Source: Phlegmacium glaucopus (taxonomy: Eukaryota; Basidiomycota; Agaricomycetes; Agaricales; Cortinariaceae). From it: a stretch of DNA of 64,000 nucleotides. The notes under the pieces were generated by a model that made no database searches, was not told where the DNA came from, and saw nothing but the letters and a program-made list of their open reading frames with translations. The number at the start of each line of letters is the position of its first letter. Within the stretch, counting starts at the first letter, position 1. Where the stretch lies: NCBI GenBank assembly GCA_015039465.1, contig MU130558.1, positions 250,704 through 314,703 on the forward strand, read 5' to 3'. The translations under genes were made by a program, and so were the position numbers. This document shows, one piece after another, positions 33,106 through 45,058 of the stretch.

Positions 33106-34483
33106 ATGGATGGAAACGAGTATGGGAAGGGGAATGATTTATGTTGGATGGGCCAGCATGAGCCGATTGGAACCTTAAGTCGGTTTGGACCTGTGTGTAT
33201 ACTTTTTTAGCCATGTAGCGCGTCTCTAAATCATTCCATATGCCTATAGAAAATTGCGATGGGTCGATAGGGAATTGTGTGGCTCGTTTCCGAATTTCGA
33301 TGTCGTAAGCAAGGTATAGAGGCCACATTTCGGCCCTATTGTCGTTGTTTAGGATAAATGAATAATGGGCTTGCCACATTCCGGCTTCATCTGGCAGGAA
33401 GGTACCAATGAGGTCATGGAGACGTCTCCATGCCTGGTGCCATTCGTCAAAAGTGATGTCAAGTTCTCCGTCATCAGATAATGGCTTTGCGGTGGACAAA
33501 ATTCGACCGTTCGACTCATCGATAGTAAGCAGGTCATGTGAGGTGTTAGTTGGTGCTTTACTTTTGAAAATGCATCCTTTATCGGTAAGGTACGTGAGCG
33601 GGACATGGGAATTCCAGCCGTCTACAAATTTCTTCCGAATATGATCCGGCACGAGGAACGCGGCGTTATTGGCTGTAAAACCAGGGATACGCGATGGTCG
33701 TTTGCGAAGAGGAGTATTGCTAGTTTGATGTGGCGCATCCACAATAGTAGAATGTAATGCTGGGACAATAGCGGGTGCGAAGGCCAGCTCGTCAGGGATG
33801 GCATGTAATGCATCGACAGGGACTATGATAACGTGATAGTTAATAAATGTCGTAAATGATTGACTTGTGACGATAAAGGAAATTATATATATGTAGCCTT
33901 AATAGGCTTATCAATGGCGTAAGATTGGATATTCATATCCTCGCAATTGAACAATAGTTCGAGCTGAAGTGTCCATCAAGTGGATAATACATATAATATA
34001 TATGGATATGTGATGACGAAGCATAGAAAATTGCTTACGTTCTATAACAGCTTCGTGCTGCGGTACGGGAGAGAACCTTTCTATGGAATTCATAGAGAAG
34101 GCGGGAGTGTGATGGCGAGGAGGGGTGATTGGTGGTGGTTGAAATTGGGGGTCTACAATACCACCCCATGAAGCGGCGGAATGGTTCGATGGTTCTGGGG
34201 AGATTGACATCCTAACGGATGGTGTCCCATTTTCAGGCTGAGGTGATACTGGGGGAGGCTGGGGTCCTCGATGTTGGCGCCTTGGGTAAAGTGCCTGATA
34301 CATAGGATTGCGGAAAAGATTTTCTCGGTTTTCGTCTAAATGTATTTTGAGCCTTGAGCGAATTTCGACAACTGAGCCTTCAGCAGGCACTCCGAAGTCG
34401 TCTGCCAGTCGAATTAGTTCTGTTTTGCGTAAGGCGCTAAGTAATTTGGTGTAATGGGCTCGTTGACGAGGTTGACGAGGCAT
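32732..34483 (-). CDS. Gag-like protein of the DIRS/Ngaro-like element
   Basis: Two exons: 34483 to about 34036, then about 33821 to 32732 after a 215-bp GT-AG intron. The N-terminus has a SAP-like helix-extension-helix segment (LSALRKTELIRLADDFGVP), then a Pro-rich linker. The second exon contains a helical core (TFDEWHQAWRRLHDLIGTF) and a C-terminal Cys/His region (RCIFCGDTTKSHISRNC, CFAWNGFSGCDQNPSC, HWCSLCGAKTHNAQQC) as in gag proteins of fungal Ngaro-type (Coprina-like) elements. Likely role: particle formation and RNA binding. No nonsense mutation is seen. Confidence 0.8.
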
Positions 34484-35469
34484 GATTATGCGTGTGTGGA
34501 GGTAGAGGATTAATATGGTTTGTATAATAGATAGAAAGAGTGTGAGATAGTAGGAAAGTATGGTAGTAATATTTTTTGGAGACGGGGTATGAAGTTGTAA
34601 AGAGAAAAGGATGAGAAATGGTAAAATGCCCTCGTGCGCTGTTGCTCTCGAGAAGGTTCACACGACTTGCGTCATGTGATGCCATTAAAGCTTCATGTAA
34701 AGCAATGAACAACTTGGGGGGTATATTATTCTTGTCTACTGATGGCAGGTCCATCGGACCATTCTTCACAAAGTCAGCAACCTATTGTAAAGCAAGCAAA
34801 TATACCTCGATCATCTCACCAATTCCGAAACACCTTGTGTTTTGAAGAGTCATGGAGACATTCCATGGAATGAAAGGAAGGATCTGACGAAGTTCATAAC
34901 GTAAATATTTATCTTCTGTCAAATGTACTAATGTACGGTCCACTGGTATGACACTGTATGACAGGTATATGCACCCGTTGCATACAATTAATCGGGCCTT
35001 TGGCAGAATTTGTGTCGTGGAAATGTTTGGAAATAGAATATCAATGGAACACCCGGGTTTCAAGAAAATAGTCTGATGTCTTGACAGAAAAAAAAATAGA
35101 CAAATGAATAACTCCCCCATTATGTTTCTAGAAACACATTCTTTAGTCAATCTTTAGTCAAGGTTTCTCGTCAGCTCCAAGCCTCAAGGCATACTTGCAA
35201 GGGGTTAATGTTAGTATAAAACTGAGAACGGTGGGATGGATATAGATTGGGGCCTTGAATGACACAATGACAGGCGGAGCGGTGCGAATCCAGAAAATGT
35301 CACACTGATATCGTCACTGTGTCACACTGCAGTTTCGAGTCATTGCCCACTACTAAGGTCTGCTCTATAGTTCTGCTATGTCTGCCCGTCATCTGCTCAT
35401 GGATTCCTCAGACTTCAGGCTGGTCCTGAACTCTATTATATCGACCCATTCAACTAAACCACGTTCTTC
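34484..35469. other. Intergenic, promoter side of the small secreted protein gene
   Basis: The stretch contains the left flank of the DIRS/Ngaro-like element (terminal repeat not identified) and the upstream region of the gene at 35470. A TATA-like CTATTATATCG lies about 40 bp before that ATG. Minus-strand frames at 34437-34769 and 34782-35150 show no recognisable features. Confidence 0.4.
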
Positions 35470-35868
35470 ATGCGACTTTCAGCGATTTTTACTCTCTTGA
35501 GCCTTATGGCGACCCGAAACTTTATGGTATCTGCTAGGCCTGTAGTAAGCATTTCTCAATCATTAAAACTCTCAACCATCAGCCAAAACTTTTGTGTCTA
35601 GCTGTTTGATGCCATCAATCCTTTCGAAGGTCGTGAACTTGACGTTCTCGAATTCCATGCCCGTGACCTGCTAAATGGCATTGAAGTTGACGCTCGTGAA
35701 CTCCAATCCAGACGGGAATTGTTGGATAAATTTCTGGATAGACGCGAGGATCAGCTCGTAAGAATCACAATTGTTGCCTTTTTCCTACATAATGAGAGTG
35801 CGTTTGTTCTACAGCGCAGGCGGAATATTCGAGATCATATGCGCATCGGTACTATCTGGGTGCCCTGA
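35470..35868 (+). CDS. Small probably secreted protein, three exons (94 residues)
   Basis: Exons 35470-35544, 35602-35757 and 35815-35868 are joined by two 57-bp introns (GTAAGC…CTAG and GTAAGA…ACAG), both in phase 0. The N-terminus MRLSAIFTLLSLMATRNFM reads as a signal peptide, ending near VSARP. The mature part is charged and helical (GRELDVLEFHARDLLNGIEV, ARELQSRRELLDKFLDRRED), ends IGTIWVP and has no Cys. The E-A-R-E-L pattern is common in small secreted proteins of mushrooms. No homologue is recognised. The clean introns and signal peptide support a real gene although each exon is short. Confidence 0.6.
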
Positions 35869-36061
35869 ATCTATACACGACTCCAGCTCAAGATCGTCAA
35901 TCCCTGCAAAAACGATTCCTTGGTACATAGTTCAGAGTGACCACGCTCGTATTTGTGTGAAGGATGATATCTATCAGCATTCGATTACATTCGTGTCTCG
36001 GGTCAATGTGGAGTCTAGGAAATTGAGTCGTTTTAGTCCCGAACGACAAGTAGCTGACTAG

Positions 36062-38067
36062 CAAAATCTGTCCTTATCAAAGGTTGGTCGGGTGGGGGGT
36101 GTTGCAAGGATCCGGTCGTTAAATAACAGGTACAGAATCACTTGCCCATCTGAGCCTTGAGGCGAATCAAGTAACTGCCCATTCTTAGTATACCGTCAAG
36201 CACTTGTGGAGCTGTCATCGGACCGCTTGGGTGAATTTTCGAAACGGATATAAGCGTAGTCCGACAGTCGTGAACAAAATAAAAGCTATATAGGACCTTC
36301 TGTTTTCCGGCTTCAACCGCGTTCTACCACAACCTCCTAATCCGAATGCCAATGCCAGCCCTTCAATAACAATGTAAAAGTGTGACTTGCCCCAGCCAAT
36401 ATTACAATGGGGTACATAAAACTCAAATATGGAGATATGAAGGATATCTGGGTATAAACCTTGCCACCATTCCGCACCAGACAGTGTGAGAGAGGAAGCA
36501 TGTGTACCTAAATTGAGGCGATTAACCACACTCTGTTTCTGTTTCTTTGATCTCGGACTGTCATTGACCATGTCCGGCTCATCCGCTGGTCTCTTCGAAG
36601 CGGAGCCCAAATGCGTATGGGAAAGGGTGGCGTAGCCAGAGAGCCTGATGGTTGGTAGGAGTGGTAGTTGGTGTTGGTGTATTACGCTGAGCATTCTCCG
36701 ACTCTAAAGCCACGATTGCCCGATCGATAAATTCTAAGACTTCGCATAATAGACCTTGGCAGGTTCAATAAGCTCCAGAAGGATATTATCATCCGCATCT
36801 TGAAAAGCACATGGGGCCAGTGAAAGGTGCACAAGTTCGCGAGGAGATTCTGGAAAATGGATCCAAAGGTAAGGCGTAATATTATCTCCTTAGGTGAACC
36901 AGCATGACTGCCTATGGCTGCCTTATGAACGGCAGCAATGGATGCGTCATTTTGATCCCATGTCCCGGGCCATCTCAACTGTAATAGGTTGATTGAGACC
37001 ATAGTATTGGTAACCGCGTTCAAGATCGTCAAGATGCATCAGCGTTTTTGACACTTGAAAGTACTGACTAGAAGTTTTCATTGAGTTTTCATAATGCATA
37101 ACGTCATGATGCATAAATCTATTAATGCATAGGTCTGGCGTCGGAACCACCATGGGACGCAGGGAACTGGGGTGCATAATGCATAGGCCCGGGGACCCCA
37201 ATATACATTATCGGAGTAGGTGGGAATTTTATTTGTACTGATGAATGGCGACGACATAGGGTTGGGAACGCCACCAACTGCTTGCAATTTTAGAATAGTG
37301 CTTATATTAACAGGGTATAGTACTTAGGGTGGAATGACAGAATTTTCCTCGTAAGGAGTCGAGCAAACATCATTGATAGTATGATACTGAAAATGCCTGC
37401 TGGTCCTGAACCCACCTGTAAACCTCGCGCAAAACCAAAACCTTACATACAAAAGCCTAAGCCCCTGTTACAAAGAGTGCTATAACGCATAGTTGCCTGT
37501 GGTGAAGTTCGTACTATCAATATCAATGACTTGCCCATGCGACGTGAACACTAGTAAAGTCATGAAGCTCTGTGAAAGGCTCGAAAATTTTTGTGCAAGG
37601 TATGGAGGTGAGAGCTTCTCCCTAGAATTGCCTTGTCAATTACGCAAGTACAGAGTTGTTGCATGTAGCTCTACTCAAATATTTGTTGACCCAGTATTTT
37701 ACGAAAACATGTTCCTAGATAGAGTAACACTGTCGCCCAATTGGTCAGAGGGTCACATATGTCACAATGTGTGACACTTTTTGTCCTGCATAAATCTATT
37801 AAAGCATAACCCAATGGCCGGTCCCGAGGCTATGCAGTATGAGAACTTCTACTGTACCATATGAAAAACACATGTGATTGTTCTCAGCTTAACAATTCAG
37901 GACCACACTTTCAATTGGAGCTCCTACATACCTGCTTGTTCAAAATTCAAATGTACGACTGCCCTCCCATTTGTATGCAGGCCTTACGCTCTCCCACCCA
38001 TTTGTATATACACCATCCCAGAATGGCCACAAGTGTCCATGCTGTTGTGCACAGGATTGCATTGCTG
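36062..38067. other. No recognised gene; degraded coding-like frames
   Basis: Minus-strand frames at 37201-36947, 37032-36682 and 36694-36215 look partly coding (for example LDDLERGYQYYGLNQPIT, and a KRPADEPD/SPRSKKQKQ basic stretch) but share no recognisable domain and are in different frames. A plus-strand frame at 37493-37774 is likewise unrecognised. TGCATAAATCTATTAA occurs twice (about 37100 and 37785), so part may be a diverged repeat. GTCACA…TGTGAC forms a short inverted repeat near 37750. Confidence 0.3.
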
Positions 38068-40300
38068 TCATTGAAGGTGATTGGGGGAGGATCTAAAAAG
38101 CAGGTATAAGGTTAGAAAACATAATTTATATATACAAATTACATACCTTTTCCACCTTCCCTGATCACTGTATGTGCTTGCTAGATTTGCTATGATAGTG
38201 AGAGTGTCTGGATGTTCTGCACCAAGTAGCTTCTTCATCATGTCTATAACTTGAACCTGCAGCTGCTCTGCCTCCTTCCACCTTCCTTGATCTCTGTATG
38301 TGCTTGCTATCTTTGCCATGCTGATGAGGATGTCTGGATGTTCTGCACCAAGCAGCTTCTTCCTTATGTCCATAACTTGGACCTGCAGCTGCTCTGCCTC
38401 ATTCCACCTTCCCTGATCACTGTATGTGCTTGCTAGATTTCCCATACTCTTAAGGGTGTCTGGATGTTCTGCACCAAGCAGCTTCTTCCTCATGTCCATA
38501 ACTTGAACCTGCAGCTGCTCTGCCTCATTCCACCTTCCCTGATCACTGTATGTGCTTGCTAGATTTCCCATACTCTTAAGGGTGTCTGGATGTTCTGCAC
38601 CAAGCAACTTCTTCCTAATGTCCATAACCTGAATCTGCAGCTGTTCTGCCTCATTCCATCTTCCCTAATTACTGGATGTGATTGCTAGATTTTCCATATT
38701 CTTGAGGGTGTCTGGATGTTCTGCACCAGATAGCTTCTTCATCATATTTGTAGCTTGAACCTGCGGCTGCGCTGCCTCCTTCCATCTTCCCAGATTACTG
38801 TATGTGCTTACTAGATTTACCATGCTCTGGAGGGTGTCTGAATGTTCTTGACCAAGCAGCCACTTCCTTATGTCCATAACTTGAACATGCAGCTGCTCAG
38901 CCTCATTCCATCTTCCCATATTACTGTATGTGATTGCTAGATGTTCCATAACACTGAGGGTGTCTGGATCTTCTGCACCAAACAACTTCTTCATCCTATC
39001 TATAACTTGAACCTGCAGCTGCTCTGCCTCATTCCACCTTCCCTGATCATTGTATATGAGTGCTATATTTGCCATACTGATGAGGGTGTCTGGATGTTCT
39101 GTACCAAGCAGCTTCTTCCTTGTGTCCATAGTTTGAACCCTCAGCTGCTCTGCATTGTCCCAATCTCCATTCTCCCCCATTACTAGTGCAAAATTTCTCC
39201 ATTTATCATCATAGTACTGCTTAGTAAGTCCTATTTGTGTTCCATGTAACTCATTTGCCTTTATATGTGAAAACATTAACTGTTGCAGTGCATAATCCTG
39301 ACTTTCAAATCCCAAAGGAACTGCACAGGACAAGATTATACTTCCCATCTCACACTTTCTTTGTTGCTCATCTTTTGACATTCTCTCCCGACTCCAGTAG
39401 TGCACCAGAGGATGAACAGACAACATTTTAGATGATTGTCCTCTTTTCATCAAGGAGAAAGAGAGAAGGACACTAATCCCTTGTCCAAAGATAAACTCAT
39501 CCCAGTGACCATCATTGGCCAAGCCAAGCAGAGAATGATCCAGTAAAGTGACTGCCTGAGGTAACTTTTTAGCTAAGTCACTATCATCAACCCTTTGCAT
39601 GGCCTTCTCAGCAGCAGATCGGAATATGTCTTTAGAAATATTACTATGATGATAGAAAGCACATATTTGAAGGATTAAGATTGCAGCCTGGGCTGCTTGT
39701 GTATCTCCAGCAGTGGTATGCCCACCAGCTCTCCTTTCTATTTCTTTAAAAGAAAGATCCCAAGTCCCATATACTGTTTTATCATACTTTGATGCTCCTG
39801 TGAATGTAATCTCTGACATGAGAGCCTGGCGATGTATTGAGATTTGCCTCAGATATTCATCAATATCACATCTCCCAGCCTCAATGTAGGCCCCAGCATG
39901 ATCAATAGCAAGAGGAATGCAACCAAGTTCAGTCACAATCCTTTTGCCAGCTTCTAGATGCTCAGGCAATGGATTCAAACAGCTGGCTTTGAGAAGTAGA
40001 GTTATAGCATCTGGTACCTCCATTTCATGGATCTCAATTTTGTTCTCAAATGATACAATCCTTCCCATGAATTGGTTTCTGCTAGTAATCAGAATATTAC
40101 CTCTGTTACCTGGAGGAATGAACTTGGCCACAACCTCTGGTGAAGTATCATCAGCATTATCAAACACAATCAACCATTCTCCTTGGAGAGAAGATATCCA
40201 CTGGAGGACAGACTCAACTGAGCCATCCACACCAGAATTGTGTGCAGCAGGAAGGCTAGATATGCCCTTGATAGACATTTCCATGCTCTCATGAGAGGAG
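38068..40300 (-). pseudogene. NLR-type protein: NB-ARC-like ATPase plus kinesin-light-chain-type TPRs
   Basis: STAND/NLR-like proteins act in fungal self/non-self recognition. The chain reads HVFWVDVSSHES, then EWLIVFDNADD (Walker B-like), GNILITSRN (sensor), GCIPLAIDHAGAYIEAG (GxP-like block), a winged-helix region, then about eight 42-residue TPRs (GRWNEAEQLQVQV-type). A 54-bp GT-AG intron (38093-38146) precedes the last codons, ending NHLQ. The P-loop (GxxGKT) expected just upstream of HVFWVD is absent, and the sequence changes into another repeat near 40440, so the 5' end is truncated. A TAG at 38665-38667 replaces the CAG of the repeat consensus in the fifth TPR. Repeats 5-8 are unusually alike. 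Confidence 0.85.
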
Positions 40301-40599
40301 ACATCAACCCAGAAGACATGTGAAAAACTATCAAGAAATGAATCCAGTGTTGTGAATGGCAGAGTAAGAACCCCACATATGATAGCCCATTCCTCAGGTC
40401 AAAGACCGAAAGGTGAAAACACATTATGTATGGTTGTAGTCCAAACAGCGGAGTGAGCTCATGGCTGGGATATGTCCATTATAGACCGGTGAGCTGATGA
40501 CCTCCACCAAGGCAGTTGGATGGCCCACCAGCCAGGACCGGCTACCCGTTCTGAACCAAAAAATAATGTTGGAGCTGAATGGAGAAGCCGATCGGGACT

Positions 40600-41400
40600 G
40601 AGTAGGCATCCGACCAGAAGAATATCTGGGGTACCTGATCTGGACCAAATGGGTACCACCAGCCAGAAAATATTCTGAGGGATCGGGTCCGGACCAAATG
40701 GGCAGAAATATATTGTTGGGTATCGGCCCAGGATGGAATGGGTAGCCTGCCAAAAAATATTCTGGGGCTCGGGTCTGGACCAAATGGGTGGCCCAGTCCA
40801 GACAAAATGGGTAGCAATATATTGTTGGGTATTGGCCTGGGATGGAATGGGTAGCCTGCCAGAAAATATTCTGGGGCTCGGTCTGGACCAAATGGGCCAG
40901 TAGGTAGCCATATATTGTTGGGTATCGGCCTGGGATGGAATGGGTAGCCTGCCAGAAAATATTCTGGGGCTCGGGTCTGGACCAAATGGGTAGGCATATA
41001 TTGTTGGGTATTGGCCTGGGATGGAATGGGTAGCCTGCCAGAAAATATTCTGGGGATGGGGTCTGGACTAAAATGGGTAGAAATATATTTTTGGGTATTG
41101 GCCCAGGACAGAATGGGGAGCCTGTCAGAAAATATTCAGGGGATTAGGTCTGGGATTGGGTCTGGACCAAATGGGTGGTCCAGACAAAATAGAAATAGGT
41201 AGGCATATATTGTTGTGTATTGGCCCAGAATGGAATGGGTAGCCTGCCAGACAATATTCTGGGGCTCAGGTCTGGACCAAATGGGTGGCCCAGTCCAGAC
41301 AAAATGGGTAGCCATATATTGTTGGGTATCGGCCTGGGATGGAATGGGTAGCCTGCCAGAAAATATTCTGGGGCTCGGTGGAGTGCCGTAGAACGACCCT
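40600..41400. repeat. Tandem array of about 100-120 bp units
   Basis: Roughly seven copies of a unit containing GGTAGCCTGCCAGAAAATAT, TCTGG.CTCGG and ATATATTGTTGGGTAT follow one another, with small insertions such as GGCCCAGTCCAGACAAAATG. All minus-strand frames through it are open and give a repeated Pro/Phe-rich peptide, but no start, family or codon pattern supports a protein. It lies between the truncated end of the NLR gene and Gypsy-1. Confidence 0.8.
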
Positions 41401-41526
41401 CCAGGGAAATCACGTGACTGTTTACATATGTTTGGCATCACCCTTACATTACAAAACTAGATACAGTAGAGGCAATGAGAGGCAACACAATCAAACTCAT
41501 TCTTTATCGGATTACCCCAATCCATC

Positions 41527-41550
41527 TGGTGATGAGAGCGGATTGAACCC
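41527..41550 (+). promoter_or_regulatory. Probable primer-binding site of Gypsy-1
   Basis: TGGTGATGAGAGCGGATTGA followed by ACCC is the complement of a tRNA 3' end (CCA plus acceptor and T-arm), as expected directly after a 5' LTR. The LTR would end around 41524 (…AATCCA). I could not match it to a 3' LTR after 47065. Confidence 0.6.
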
Positions 41551-41722
41551 ACAATAAAGAAAAGCAACACGGGCAAGGTCAAAAGTACAAAGGAATACAG
41601 GAATTAAACGGGAAACGGAAATAGGCACGCTGGCACATACAAACAACAAAAAGTATCCTCGAGACCCTCTAGGACGATATACCTCAAGGAACCGAGCCTC
41701 AACCACAACGATAAGCTCAGCA

Positions 41723-43163
41723 ATGGGAAACAGCACACCAATACCACCACAGACAGACTCCACAAGAGCATCATCACGACTCTCAGGAAACTACGAGCTC
41801 ATCGTACCTACGTCACAGGCTAACACACCATCTTCAACAAGCTCAGACACATCGCCACAGCGCCAAACAAGAAGCATTCCAACAGAAACAACTGAATACA
41901 TAATCCAGACGGAAATTGAAGAAATGTTGGCAGAAGTGATAACACCATTTCAGGGAGACAAAGAGGATGAAAACCCAGAAGATTTCCTATGAGCCTTCTT
42001 CAGGCGAATGGGCAATAGCAATGACGAGGTCAAAAAGACACAATTCCCAAATTACCTACAAGCAGACGGGGTCGCCGATGATTGGTACATAGACCTTGAC
42101 GACAATGAAAAGAAAACCTGGGCTGAAATAGAAGCAGCCTTCCGAAAGAGATGGCTGAGGAAAAAGCAAGTAAAGAAGACGGTCAAAGAATATGAAGAAG
42201 AAATTCTAAACCAAACGATAACTACAGAAGATTTAGCAAAGAAAGAAAAGGTTGCAGGAAGAGAGATATACTCACATATCGCATGGGCAGATAAAATGGC
42301 AAAAGCAGTCAAAGGCGCCAAGCTGGATAACACCACCACCTACATCAGACAAGTCAGAAAGGAGTTACCAAGCATATTTCGAGAAAAAGTTGGAACAGGA
42401 CACAAAGACTGGGACACATTTTTACAAGCAGTCCGAGATGTCAACATCGACTACATCCGAGACAGCATGGACATATGGAACAAAAGTCAAGCAGAACAGA
42501 AAGCCATCGAAAGACGTATACAATTCCTGGAAACAGTGCCGAAATCACCCACAGCCCCAATACGACAACAACTCACAACGGTCACTATCTCCATCCAAGC
42601 AACAACCATTGCCAAACACAGCTGATATGAATAATCCATTTGAAAGCAACAGCGGCAGTCAAGGCAACCTCAGATTTCCAATAAATCCTAATGCACAACG
42701 CCAAAACAGAGCAAATACCACCAACTTCAACCCTAGACCCCCACCAATGGCTGAACAGAAAGCGGAACTATGAACACTTCTATCAACCATGCCACATCAC
42801 CCGGATACACAAGCAGGTCATCAAGCCCACCAAGCGCAACAAGCTGAATGGATGAGAAATTATGGACCAGGTACCAAAGTAACGGAAAAGACACCGTACC
42901 CCCTTCGACCTGGCACCGTACCAGTCAATTCCGGCGAGTGTTTCACATGCAGCCAGGTGGGCCACCTGGGATCGAGAAGCGGAGAAAACTGCCAAGCCCT
43001 GGGTTACCGCACGCTCCACCCGAACGAGCAACAATGGAGAGCAATCTGCACTCGCATCCTCAAAGAGCCGCGGGGCACAACCAACATTCATTTCTTAGCA
43101 GTTGACAACTACGGCACTAACTGGCAAGACATCCAGGGAAACGAGGAAGGGCCGTCAAAATAG
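41723..43163 (+). pseudogene. Gypsy-1 gag, with stops and one frameshift
   Basis: Gag of a Ty3/Gypsy element. The frame starts MGNSTPIPPQTD at 41723, meets TGA at 41990-41992 (DFL-stop-AFFRRMG) and continues with the capsid core (YLQADGVADDWYIDL, IEAAFRKRW, REIYSHIAWADKMAKAV) to about 42600. It shifts frame around 42520-42600, passes TGA at 42771-42773 and ends with an unusual Cys/His box (CFTCSQVGH … NC, with more residues than the usual four before the last Cys) and LHPNEQQWRAICTRIL. At least two stops are one C-to-T change from CGA. Not functional. Confidence 0.85.
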
Positions 43164-43171
43164 ATACCCAA

Positions 43172-45058
43172 TTGACGGCCCCAGCAGAGGGTGGTGATAA
43201 AATGGAAGACAATAGCAGTGAATTGAACACAGCCAATGTACCAGCGATAGAATCTGGAATGCAAATATTTGACATGTATATCGTGGGACATGAACCTAAA
43301 CATACCACACAACTGTTCATACACCAGCTCCAAATCCTAGCACCAAAAAGAGAAGTTGTGAGGACATGGGCCAATTTCGATGATGGCGCACTAGTAAACG
43401 CAATGTCAGCAACAAAGTTTGAAAGCATCAAACACCGACTAGGACAGTATAAATCCTCGTCGCAATGGTTACGAATGGCAAATGGAGCTATTGTATGGCT
43501 GGTGGCAGTATGGGAAGGTGAAATGGAGATAGGAGGGGTCAGAGCACATGGCGCTTTTGAGGTGTTCGACAGCGGAGGCAATTGGGAGTTCCTGTTTGGG
43601 AAAACGCTACTCACAACGTTCAATGCAATCCACAATTACAAAGATGACACAGTAACAGTAACAAACAGAGGAAACACAACAGTACTCAGAAACCAAGTTG
43701 ACATTGTAAAAGGAAAAAGCAGAATAGAATAACCAAGAGCAAGTGTAGGAGAGGAGCAAGAAAATTTAGTGGGGAACAAAGAAACATTCCCCTCGAGGGA
43801 AGTTTCTATGAACTCACACGATAAAAAAGAACATGCAATTAACGCCGCAATCATAGAAACTTTTGAGAGTGGAGAGGCATCACCAATCTACATCACCACA
43901 GGAGAATTGGTGGAAGACACTTCTATAGCAACCGAAATAGAAGTAGATAGCCTCAAGAACAATAGCAACATATTCACACGACTCACAGACCCCTGGAAAA
44001 GGGAGAGAGTAGCTGAAATACTCAAGCAGGTGACAATTGGACCAGATTTAAATGAAAAGGAGCATAAACAAATGTTAAAGTTCATATCCGAATGGGCTGA
44101 CATTTTCGCCCTCTCAGTTGATGAAGTGAAACACGTCGAAGATGCAGTACACCGATTGGACATCGAACCTGGAACAATCTTTACGACCAAGGTCCACCAA
44201 AAGCCGTTGACACCGCCACAGAAGAAATATTTGCACGAAAGCGTAGATGCAATGCTCAGTGCAAACATTATCGAACAATGCTCACCTGATCAAGTGAAAT
44301 GCGTGTCACCAACCACATTGGCCCACAAAACACACACCGGATCTGGACTAACGCTAGAAGAATTACAACATCACGTTAACAATGAGTGTATTTCTCATGG
44401 TTTTGAACCAACCTTCAATTTACCCCCTAGAACTGCACCAACACCAGACAACAAGTCAAATAAGAAAGAGATGAAATGGCGAATATGCCAGAACTTCTCC
44501 CAAATCAACAAAGTCACTAAAGTAGCCCCAATGCCACAAGGTGACATAAGAGTGAAACAGCAAAGGTTAAGCGGGCATAGATGGGTAACAGGGTTTGACT
44601 TTGCAGCAGGGTTCTATGCTGTGATGGTAGCCCCAGAATCACGCCCATACACGGCTTTCTACGTAGAAGGAAGAGGTTACTTCCAATACAAAAGAATACC
44701 GTTTGGGTTAACAGGAGCTCCTTCAACGTTCACGCACATGACAGCAACATGGATGCATGAACTAATCGTTGATGGAACCATGGAGCTCTTTGTGGACGAC
44801 GGAGGAACAGCAGCGAATACATTCGAGGAAATGATGAACAAACTGACGAAGATATTCACCTCAATCAGAAAGCATGGCTTATTGCTGTCAGCCAGTAAGT
44901 GTGAGTTCTTCATGACCACAATGGTATTTGCTGGCGCGTCTATAGGGCCCAAAGGAGTTCAACCAGATCTCAGTAAGCTCACGGCAATAGTGAACTGGAA
45001 AACACCAGAAGACGCCCTAGCACTAGCGGGATTCCTGGGTCTAACAGGTTGGTTTTGA
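43172..45058 (+). pseudogene. Gypsy-1 protease and reverse transcriptase
   Basis: One frame broken by TAA at 43730-43732 and TGA at 45056-45058. Protease: RTWANFDDGALVNAMS holds the catalytic Asp (DDG in place of the usual DTG/DSG), followed by LRMANGAIVWL and FEVFDSGGNWEFLFGK. RT: KWRICQNFSQINKVT, VTGFDFAAGFYAVMV (motif A), FGLTGAPSTF (motif B), MELFVDDGGTA (catalytic VDD) and SASKCEFFMTTMVFAG. The TGA at the end sits in GWF-stop-DL, one transition from Arg. Active-site residues are intact, so decay is by point nonsense. Confidence 0.9.

Noticed and set aside
40424..41441. Several overlapping 90-155 codon frames with Pro/Phe-rich repeats
   Set aside because: They are open only because the underlying 100-120 bp tandem unit lacks stops. 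Three frames are open at once and no family matches.
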